Source of the DNA: an uncultured Selenomonadaceae bacterium
GTDB taxonomy: Bacteria; Bacillota; Negativicutes; Selenomonadales; Selenomonadaceae
Length of the DNA: 11,691 nt
Assembly (NCBI GenBank): GCA_905236255.1
Contig: CAJOPK010000215.1
Location: 1 to 11,691 of the forward strand
Direction: 5' to 3'
In this document: one piece after another, positions 5,551-11,691 of the stretch
How the letters are laid out: each line of letters starts with the position of its first letter
Numbering within the stretch: position 1 is the first letter of the stretch
Position numbers and translations under genes: made by a program
The notes under the pieces: generated by a model
Databases searched by the model: none
Told to the model about the DNA's origin: nothing
What the model saw: the letters and a program-made list of their open reading frames with translations, nothing else

Positions 5551-7566
5551 TCACGGGCTGAAATAAACCTTAATCGTCGTACCGGCCTCAACAACATTAT
5601 TTGCACCGACACTTTGCTCCACAGCAAAACCGGAGCCGTCGCTTTCAAATTTCAGACCGGCATTGTTTGCAATTCTTGCCGCCTCGCGAATACTCTTGCC
5701 GTAAAAATCCGGAACAACCACACTGCCTTGAGGAACTTCTTCCGGCGGCGGTGCAATTTGACGCACCGGCTCGGCAGTTTGCAGAGAACCGCCGGCATCA
5801 CCTTCACCGACATCTTCAGCAATTTCTTCCTCATCTTCTCCGTAAGCCGCGCCGCTCGGTTCAATTCTCATATATCGCATTACCTGCGAAAAAATCCTGC
5901 CGGCAACCGGAGCGGCAATTTGTCCGCCGTAAAAATTTCCTCCGGACGGCTCGTCAATTATAACAAGCAAAGCAATTTGCGGATTTTCGACCGGTGCGAA
6001 TCCGCAGAAAGACGCAATATATCTGCCTTCCGCATAACCCAAGCCGTCCTCGCGAATTTTCTGCGCGGTACCGGTTTTTCCGGCAACCCTGTAACCTTTC
6101 GCCGATGCTTTTTTGCCGCCGCCGGATGCAACAACCTGCTCCAAAAGTCCGACAAGAGTTTTGTCGATTGCGGAGTCAATCGTGCGGCGGACTTCTTCCG
6201 GATGAGTTTCGGAATAAGTCGTACCGTCGGCATTTTTAATCATTTTTACAATATGCGGCTTGAGTAAAATTCCGTCATTCGCAATGGCACTGATCGCGGT
6301 GATGAGTTGCAGGGGGGTTACGGCAATACTTTGACCGATTGCCATTGTCGCAATATCCGAATCTACCATGTCGTCGGGATTGTACAAAATTCCGACTTCC
6401 TCGCCCGGCAATTCAATCCCGGTAGCCTCGCCGAATCCGAAAAGCTTCGCGTAACCGTTCAATTTGTCCGCACCCAAATCCAGACCGACCAAAGCAAAAC
6501 CGGTATTCAAAGATTGTTTTACAACGTCCGCAAAAGTGACCGTTCCGAAACTCGCGCCGTTCCAATTCTGAATACGCTTGCCGGAAACCGTCACATAACC
6601 CGGATCCACAAAAATTTGATTCGTTGAAACTATTCCTTCCTGAAGAGCCGCACCGGCAACAATCGCTTTAAAGGTTGAGCCCGGCTCGTAAATGTAAGAA
6701 ACTGCCCGATTTCTCCAAGCGTCCTGATTGTAATCCCAAAAACGATTGGGATTGTAAGAAGGACGGCTTGCCATAGCCAAAATTTCACCCGTGTGCGGGT
6801 CCATCGCAACACAAGTTACGGATACCGGATCCGTTTCGGCAACGGCACGATCCATTTCCTGCTCAACTATAAACTGAATCGCGCTGTCGATTGTCAACTG
6901 AATGGTTTTGCATCGGTCGCCGTGATAAGCGTGTTTGGCAAAAATTGAATCCAAAATCGGGCGTTCCCGGCTGTCGGTATACAAAAATGTTTCAGTCACT
7001 TCGCCCTTTATGTATTTGTCAAGTGCCTGCTCTATTCCGTCAAGTCCTTTGTCGTCCGTCCCGACAAAACCCAGCAAATTTGCTGCAAGCACGTCATTGG
7101 GATAATATCTTTTTGCTTCATCGCGAAAACCCAGACAAACGGAATAACCTTTTTCGCGCATCAACGCACGGACGGCTTCATATTCCGACTGCTCCATTCT
7201 GCGCTTGACCCAAACAAAGCCGCCCCCGACGGCTATATCGTCCAAAATCTCCTGCTCGGTCTTTTCAATGAGAGGCGACAAATCCGCCGCAAGCTGAGCC
7301 GGATTTTCCACATGATTCGGATCGACGAAAAGGGATTTTGTCATGGTACTTACGGCAAGTTCCCGCCCGTTCCTGTCAATGATTGCACCGCGCGGAGATT
7401 GTATCGAATAATCCTGCCCTACCTGATTCCTCATTCTTTCGGCAAGTTCGCTGCCCTGAACAAGTTGCAGCCAGGCATAACGAAACATTACGAGAAGGAG
7501 AAAGCCCAAGATCAGGACAACCAGACGAATTATTCTTTTTTGTACCCGTTTCTTGTCGTTTTTCAC
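5551..7566 (-). CDS. ftsI: Class B penicillin-binding protein, FtsI/SpoVD type with one PASTA domain
   Basis: Membrane-anchored DD-transpeptidase that cross-links septal (FtsI/PBP2B) or spore-cortex (SpoVD) peptidoglycan. In 671 residues: a basic cytoplasmic start, one membrane segment (about 12-32), a pedestal domain beginning at SPRGAIIDRNGREL (57-70), then the transpeptidase domain with the active-site STFK (Ser297-Lys300), SLN (352-354) and KTGT (497-500). A low-complexity acidic and proline-rich linker (about 575-612) leads to a single PASTA domain (about 613-671). One PASTA and this length suit SpoVD or FtsI of Bacillota; the sequence cannot decide between them, and no mur or dcw genes adjoin it. 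The start is GTG at 7566, 3 bases after the telA stop and without a strong ribosome site of its own, so translation is probably coupled to telA. Confidence 0.94.
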   Translation of the reverse strand: MKNDKKRVQKRIIRLVVLILGFLLLVMFRYAWLQLVQGSELAERMRNQVGQDYSIQSPRGAIIDRNGRELAVSTMTKSLFVDPNHVENPAQLAADLSPLIEKTEQEILDDIAVGGGFVWVKRRMEQSEYEAVRALMREKGYSVCLGFRDEAKRYYPNDVLAANLLGFVGTDDKGLDGIEQALDKYIKGEVTETFLYTDSRERPILDSIFAKHAYHGDRCKTIQLTIDSAIQFIVEQEMDRAVAETDPVSVTCVAMDPHTGEILAMASRPSYNPNRFWDYNQDAWRNRAVSYIYEPGSTFKAIVAGAALQEGIVSTNQIFVDPGYVTVSGKRIQNWNGASFGTVTFADVVKQSLNTGFALVGLDLGADKLNGYAKLFGFGEATGIELPGEEVGILYNPDDMVDSDIATMAIGQSIAVTPLQLITAISAIANDGILLKPHIVKMIKNADGTTYSETHPEEVRRTIDSAIDKTLVGLLEQVVASGGGKKASAKGYRVAGKTGTAQKIREDGLGYAEGRYIASFCGFAPVENPQIALLVIIDEPSGGNFYGGQIAAPVAGRIFSQVMRYMRIEPSGAAYGEDEEEIAEDVGEGDAGGSLQTAEPVRQIAPPPEEVPQGSVVVPDFYGKSIREAARIANNAGLKFESDGSGFAVEQSVGANNVVEAGTTIKVYFSP

Positions 7567-7569
7567 AAA

Positions 7570-8730
7570 TCAAACCCCGCTCGTTTTGCTTGCATTTTTG
7601 AGGAGAGCTTCCTTCAAACGTCCTTCTATTGCAATAAGTTCCTGTTCCGCCGCCGCACGTTTTTGACGACCTTCCTGCTGAATACGGACGGTTTCTTCAA
7701 TCGTGGAAATCAAATCTTCGTTTACTTTCTTTACCGTGTCTATATCGACAACGCCGCGCTCGTTTTCCTTTGCCGTTTCAATGGTGTTTTGTTTGAGCAT
7801 TTCGGCATTTCTGCGCAAAAGATCATTTGTCGCATCGCTTACCGCCCGTTGCATTTGCAAAGTTTCCTGCTGATGCGTCAAGCCCAGAGCAATTACCATT
7901 TGATTTTTCCAGAGCGGAATTGTGTGGTAAATTGCCGATTGAACGCGCTCTATCAAAACTTTGTCGTTGTTTTGAATAAGTCGAATTTGCGGAGCGGTCT
8001 GAATTGCCAAAGTCTTGCTGAGTTTGAGGTCGTGAATTTTTTTCTCGAATCTGTCGACACTTTGCTCAAAATCATTGACGACCTGAACGGCCATCGGATC
8101 ATTTGATTGACTTGCCTGCGCCCGGAGTTTGGGCAAGGTTGTCATGCGCATTTCGTCAAGTTTTTCCTCACCGGCGCGAATGTAAAGTTGCAAATCTTTA
8201 AAGTAGTTGAGATTTTTTTCGTAAAGCGAATCAAACATCGCAATATCTTCCATCAGCTTGACTTTGGATTTTTCCAAGCCTGATTGAATACGTTCGACGT
8301 GTGTCGAAAGTTTTTCGTAACCGCCTTTGATATCCTCCGCTTTATCGACAAGGGAGCCGATAATCGGAATACTGCTGACGAAACTTTTTTTCTTGCTTAC
8401 GTCAAAGCCCTTGACCTTTGAAACCAAATCGGTCAAAAGTTCCCCGACCTGCCCGGAATCTTTCGTGCGAACTTTGTTCAAAATGCTGTCCGAAAATTGA
8501 GCAATTTCCTTTTGAGCCGGCGCGCCGAAAGTCAAAGCCGTTGACGACTCCATCAAATTTATGTTGTCTTTGATTGATTTAACCTTCGACAATTCCGCCG
8601 GAGTCAAATTTTCAACCTGCTTTGTAACTTTTTCGATCTCCACCGTCGGCTCGACAACGGCAACATCCGTCGTTTCCGCAGAAGATGCTTTTTTCTGTGC
8701 CATAAGATCATCAAGATTTATATCAGCCAT
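7570..8730 (-). CDS. telA: TelA/KlaA family protein (toxic anion resistance family)
   Basis: A 386-residue soluble, mostly helical protein of the TelA family, named for tellurite resistance on plasmids but widespread on chromosomes, where its true role is unclear; envelope-stress roles have been suggested. The first roughly 50 residues are variable and acidic. The family core has a Lys/Ser-rich stretch followed by IPIIGSLVDKA, then long coiled-coil-like helices, a SNDPMAVQVVNDFEQSVDRF-like segment, a conserved TAPQIRLIQNNDKVLIERVQ block and the IPLWKNQMVIAL block, with a charged helical tail. The ATG at 8730 follows GGAGGAGG (8746-8739) with an 8-base spacer. It is the first gene of a two-gene unit with the transpeptidase gene; that pairing hints at a cell-envelope job, which is an inference. 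Confidence 0.92.
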   Translation of the reverse strand: MADINLDDLMAQKKASSAETTDVAVVEPTVEIEKVTKQVENLTPAELSKVKSIKDNINLMESSTALTFGAPAQKEIAQFSDSILNKVRTKDSGQVGELLTDLVSKVKGFDVSKKKSFVSSIPIIGSLVDKAEDIKGGYEKLSTHVERIQSGLEKSKVKLMEDIAMFDSLYEKNLNYFKDLQLYIRAGEEKLDEMRMTTLPKLRAQASQSNDPMAVQVVNDFEQSVDRFEKKIHDLKLSKTLAIQTAPQIRLIQNNDKVLIERVQSAIYHTIPLWKNQMVIALGLTHQQETLQMQRAVSDATNDLLRRNAEMLKQNTIETAKENERGVVDIDTVKKVNEDLISTIEETVRIQQEGRQKRAAAEQELIAIEGRLKEALLKNASKTSGV

Positions 8731-8989
8731 TTTTTTATCCTCCTCCGAAAGTTTTTTTCAAAAACAATTCATTTTTCAATTTTCTTTTTCTGCCAACCGT
8801 GAAATTTCCCTGCAAAAATTTCAAAACAAAAATTGTGCAAGACGGAAAGCATTTTTTTCGCCAAGTTTCAAGCCCCTGACGCAATAATGACAATATGCGA
8901 CAACTTTTTATGTTCTTATTCAAATTTGGCAAAAAAATTCCTCTTTCAATGTTTTGATGATTTTTTTGCGGGATAAAATTGCCTGATAT
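8731..8989. other. Divergent intergenic region between telA and tatA
   Basis: Non-coding by best reading. For the leftward telA unit a weak promoter match exists on the minus strand (TTGCCA at 8932-8927, 16 bases, TAAAAA at 8910-8905). The same TTGCCA also begins a 65-codon TTG-started frame (8932-8735) with AAAGAGG 7 bases upstream and a stop overlapping the telA ribosome-site region; it has no recognisable domain and is not called as a gene. The tatA promoter begins at 8990. Confidence 0.4.
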
Positions 8990-9018
8990 TTGCCGGTGAA
9001 AAAACTTTGTGCTATAAT
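8990..9018 (+). promoter_or_regulatory. Sigma-A-type promoter for tatA-tatC
   Basis: TTGCCG (8990-8995), a 17-base spacer and a perfect TATAAT (9013-9018). Transcription would start near 9025, leaving a leader of about 25 bases with AAGGGAGG (9034-9041) before the ATG at 9049. This also rules out a longer tatA frame starting at 9007, which would overlap the -10 box. Confidence 0.85.
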
Positions 9019-9048
9019 TCGCGAAAAAATTTTAAGGGAGGAATTTTT

Positions 9049-9240
9049 ATGTTCGGTATAGGCGTTCCCGAATTGATTCTGATTTTGATTATAGGGCTTG
9101 TGGTGTTCGGACCCGGCAAACTTCCGGGAGTCGGCAAGGCTTTGGGGCAGAGTATAAAGGAATTTAAAGAGGCAAATTCTTCCGACGAAAAAACCGTTGA
9201 CGTTACGGAGCAGAAAAAGCTCGACATAGAAAAGAAATGA
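9049..9240 (+). CDS. tatA: Twin-arginine translocase subunit TatA
   Basis: Small pore-forming subunit of the Tat system, which exports folded proteins carrying a twin-arginine signal. The 63 residues comprise a short N-terminal part, one membrane helix (about 5-20), the hinge FGPGKLP (20-26), an amphipathic helix (about 27-42) and a charged tail rich in Asp, Glu and Lys. The ATG at 9049 is fixed by AAGGGAGG 7 bases upstream. The stop overlaps the tatC start (ATGA). With no tatB in sight this should be a bifunctional TatA of a minimal TatAC system, as in many Gram-positive relatives. Confidence 0.94.
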   Translation: MFGIGVPELILILIIGLVVFGPGKLPGVGKALGQSIKEFKEANSSDEKTVDVTEQKKLDIEKK

Positions 9241-10007
9241 CCGCACAGGCAGACGAATTGAAACCGAATACGCCGGAAAATGAAAAGGAAAATCCGGACG
9301 AAGTTCCGGAAGATGACGACGGTACAATGTCATTGACCGCGCATTTGACGGAATTGCGCTCCCGCCTTATCAAAAGTTTGTTCGCAATAGTCGTCGGAAG
9401 TTTAATCGCATGGATTTTTCTGGACGGAATAACAAAATTTTTGACCGCGCCGGTCGGAAAACTTTATTATATGCAGCCGGGCGAAGCGTTTTTCACTTAT
9501 CTGAAGATCGATATAACGGCGGGATTTTTGATAGCCTTGCCGGTAATCTTTTTTCATGTATGGCAATTTTTTTTGCCGGCACTTACACGGGCTGAACGCG
9601 CAATTTTGGGAGTGTTGGTGCCGATGTCGGTGATTTTGTTTTTTACGGGGCTTGCGTTTTCGTTTTTCCTTATTTTACCGACGGCGTTAAAATTTTTTAT
9701 GGGATTCGGAACGGAAGACTTGCAGACTTTATTCTCATTCAAGAATTATTTCGACTTTGTAATAATGTTTGTCCTGCCTTTCGGATTTGTCTTTGAGTTG
9801 CCTTTGATAATAATCGTACTCGGAAAACTGGGAATTTTGACGAGCGAATTTTTGGGGAAATATCGGCGAATAGTGTTTTTCCTTTCGTTTGTAATCGGTG
9901 CGCTTGTCACAACTCCGGACGTAATAACTCAAATTGCGGTAGCAATACCGGTGATGTTTTTATATGAATTCGGCTATCTTGTCGTCAAATATGTTTTGAG
10001 GAAGTAG
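9237..10007 (+). CDS. tatC: Twin-arginine translocase subunit TatC
   Basis: Polytopic membrane receptor that recognises twin-arginine signal peptides and recruits TatA. In 256 residues: a polar acidic N-terminus (1-30), the cytoplasmic HLTELRSRL (36-44) and six membrane helices. VWQFFLPALTRAER (108-121) carries the conserved Glu120 of the signal-binding cytoplasmic loop; FELP (186-189) has the conserved membrane Glu187, and TTPDVITQ (225-232) is the late conserved loop. The ATG overlaps the tatA stop by 4 bases, indicating translational coupling. Most homologues begin close to residue 31 (MSLTAHLTELR), so the 30-residue acidic extension is unusual; the inner ATG has no clear ribosome site, which favours the longer form. 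Confidence 0.96.
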   Translation: MTAQADELKPNTPENEKENPDEVPEDDDGTMSLTAHLTELRSRLIKSLFAIVVGSLIAWIFLDGITKFLTAPVGKLYYMQPGEAFFTYLKIDITAGFLIALPVIFFHVWQFFLPALTRAERAILGVLVPMSVILFFTGLAFSFFLILPTALKFFMGFGTEDLQTLFSFKNYFDFVIMFVLPFGFVFELPLIIIVLGKLGILTSEFLGKYRRIVFFLSFVIGALVTTPDVITQIAVAIPVMFLYEFGYLVVKYVLRK

Positions 10008-10066
10008 AAATTTTCATTCCCGCCGAATTTGCCGAAAAAATTTTTTTGAAAGGGTGAATTTTCCCG

Positions 10067-11578
10067 ATGGAAACAACCGCATGGTCGATTTTGCCGCCGA
10101 TTATAACAATCGTGCTGGCACTTCTGACCAAAGAAGTTTATATGTCGCTCATAATCGGAATTTTTTCCGGCGCACTTATTTTTACGGGCGGCAATTTTTT
10201 GGAATCCGTTGTCACAATGTTTGCGATTATGTCGGACAAGGTGGGCGGAAATGCAAACATTTTGATTTTCCTGGTAATTTTGGGAATTTTGGTTGCGGCG
10301 ATAACCCGCTCCGGAGCTACCCGCGCTTACGGCGAATGGGCGCACGGCGTAATTTCCGGGAAAAAATCCGCAATGGGTTGTACGGCGGCTTTGGGTATGT
10401 TGATTTTTATTGACGATTATTTTAACTGTTTGACGGTCGGCACGGTCATGCGCCCGATTACCGACAAATTTAAAATTGCGCGCGCAAAATTGGCTTACAT
10501 TATCGACGCGACCGCCGCGCCGATCTGTATAATTGCGCCGGTTTCAAGTTGGGCGGCTGCGGTCGGTTCGTCACTTCCGGAAGATTCGGAAATTGACGGC
10601 TTTGCACTTTTCCTGCAGACAATTCCTTTCAATCTTTACGCAATTTTGACTATGGCTTTCATGGTTTTCATAATTGTGAGCGGGCGCGATTTTGCGACGA
10701 TGGGTAAAGCCGTCAAAGAGAGCAGTGAAAATTTTGTAATTCCGGACGAGTACAAAGACAACGTCAAGGAAGAAAATTCAAGTGCGGGAAACGGAAAAGT
10801 TATCGACTTGATTTTGCCGCTTGCGGTTTTGATTGCTGCCTGTATTTTCGGAATGTTGTATACCGGCGGCATAAATGAAGGAAAATCCGTTGCCGATGCC
10901 TTTGCGGATTGTGATGCTTCTCAAGGCTTGGTTATCGGTTCTTTTATGGCTTTTGTATTTACCGGACTTTTGTATTTGCCGCGCAAAGTTGTGACTTTTA
11001 CAAGTTTTTGTGAATCTTTCGGTCAGGGATTTAAGGCGATGGCACCGGCGAATTTCATTCTTTGTCTTGCCTGGACACTTTCCGGAATTTGCAGCGACAA
11101 ATATTTAAATCTCGGCGGATATGTCGGCGAAATTGTTCACAATCATGCAGATCTCGCGGTATTTTTGCCGGTCGTATTTTTCCTTGTTGCTATCGGATTG
11201 GCATTTGCAACCGGTACCAGCTGGGGAACTTTCGGAATTTTGATTCCCATTGCGGTTGCGGTAATTCAGCTTACTCCGGAATCTTATCAAATGCTTGTAA
11301 TTTGTATTGCGGCGATTTTGTCCGGAGCGGTCGGAGGGGATCATGCCTCGCCGATTTCCGATACAACAATTCTTGCATCGGCGGGCGCGCAATGTCATCA
11401 TTTGGAACACGTTTCGACGCAGGTGCCTTACGTTTTGACGGTTTCCGCCTGTTGCATTGTCGGTTATCTTGTTGACGGATTTACTCAAAACGGCTGGCTG
11501 GGACTTCTTGCGGGCGGTGCGTGTCTTGCCGGAGTAATGTGTTTTATTCGCGCAAAAGTTCCCGTTGTCGATAAATGA
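10067..11578 (+). CDS. nhaC: NhaC family sodium:proton antiporter
   Basis: Multi-helix inner-membrane carrier of the NhaC family (ion transporter superfamily), 503 residues with about 11-13 membrane segments. Landmarks are the opening WSILPPIITIVLALLTKEV (6-24), IFIDDYFN (113-120), an AAPICIIAPVSSW stretch (150-162), GTSWGTFGILIPI (383-395) and the hallmark GGDHASPISDTTILASAG (423-440) followed by the CHHLEHVSTQVPY block (443-455). Family members exchange Na+ for H+, and some couple this to organic acids such as malate or lactate, so the substrate is not fixed by sequence alone. The ATG at 10067 has an AAAGGGTG-type ribosome site at a longish spacing. It follows tatC by 59 bases with no terminator between, so it may belong to the same transcript. 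Confidence 0.93.
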   Translation: METTAWSILPPIITIVLALLTKEVYMSLIIGIFSGALIFTGGNFLESVVTMFAIMSDKVGGNANILIFLVILGILVAAITRSGATRAYGEWAHGVISGKKSAMGCTAALGMLIFIDDYFNCLTVGTVMRPITDKFKIARAKLAYIIDATAAPICIIAPVSSWAAAVGSSLPEDSEIDGFALFLQTIPFNLYAILTMAFMVFIIVSGRDFATMGKAVKESSENFVIPDEYKDNVKEENSSAGNGKVIDLILPLAVLIAACIFGMLYTGGINEGKSVADAFADCDASQGLVIGSFMAFVFTGLLYLPRKVVTFTSFCESFGQGFKAMAPANFILCLAWTLSGICSDKYLNLGGYVGEIVHNHADLAVFLPVVFFLVAIGLAFATGTSWGTFGILIPIAVAVIQLTPESYQMLVICIAAILSGAVGGDHASPISDTTILASAGAQCHHLEHVSTQVPYVLTVSACCIVGYLVDGFTQNGWLGLLAGGACLAGVMCFIRAKVPVVDK

Positions 11579-11631
11579 TTGATTTGAAAAGAATACATGA
11601 GATTGTATAGTCACTAAAAATGATAAAAATA

Positions 11632-11660
11632 TTGCAATTTGATTATTTATTTAATATAAT
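11632..11660 (+). promoter_or_regulatory. Sigma-A-type promoter facing out of the window
   Basis: TTGCAA (11632-11637), a 17-base spacer and a perfect TATAAT (11655-11660) in an AT-rich gap after the antiporter gene. A start near 11667 would serve a rightward gene beyond base 11691. The -10 box also lies in a 7-base inverted repeat (TGATTAT at 11640-11646 and ATAATCA at 11656-11662), which may be chance in such AT-rich sequence. No clear terminator for the antiporter gene is seen. Confidence 0.65.
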
Positions 11661-11691
11661 CAAAAAGGTGTTTGTGCCGTTTAACACAGAA

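Noticed and set aside
9007..9048. Longer TatA start 14 codons upstream
   Set aside because: It would place coding sequence over the TATAAT box and has no ribosome site; the ATG at 9049 has AAGGGAGG at ideal distance and gives the normal TatA N-terminus.
10008..10066. Terminator between tatC and the antiporter gene
   Set aside because: The gap has an A6T7 tract but no GC-rich stem before it, so it does not look like an intrinsic terminator.

Overview
The window reads as chromosome from an anaerobic member of the Bacillota, possibly a Negativicute. The basis is a PASTA-tailed class B penicillin-binding protein, a minimal TatA-TatC system without TatB, strong GGAGG-type ribosome binding sites with several TTG/GTG starts, a DUF4127 protein, and a biotin synthase whose cluster ligands look like the variant found in obligate anaerobes. 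GC content is about 45% by eye. The class assignment is an inference from gene content; nothing was searched.

Layout. From 1 to 5065 every gene is on the minus strand and reads as one operon in the order prs, upp, DUF4127 protein, ftsE, bioB, then the first codons of a further gene leaving the window at base 1. Gaps are 13 to 16 bases, except an 82-base gap holding a long hairpin between upp and the DUF4127 gene. Prs makes PRPP and Upp spends it on uracil salvage. The next three genes (a secreted protein of unknown function, the ATPase of the FtsEX divisome complex without its FtsX partner, and biotin synthase) have no obvious shared pathway. Upstream of prs, 5066-5550 is non-coding. It holds a good sigma-A promoter (5262-5290), and the predicted leader of about 190 bases downstream of it looks like the decayed 3' end of an IS200/IS605-type tnpB gene with its right-end (omega-RNA-like) hairpin. 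A second hairpin of similar design lies just upstream of the promoter. This is the most unusual part of the window.

From 5551 to 8730, also on the minus strand, a telA-family gene is followed 3 bases later by a GTG-started FtsI/SpoVD-type transpeptidase with one PASTA domain. From 9049 rightward the genes are on the plus strand: tatA and tatC, overlapping by 4 bases and driven by a near-consensus promoter at 8990-9018, then an NhaC-family antiporter 59 bases later. The last 113 bases carry another near-consensus promoter pointing out of the window.

Most of the window is core housekeeping. Points worth a second look are the tnpB-derived-looking prs leader, the BioB cluster ligands, ftsE without ftsX, the DUF4127 gene and the hairpin before it, and a marked excess of the palindrome TCCGGA. 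No CRISPR array, intact transposase, tRNA or rRNA was seen.
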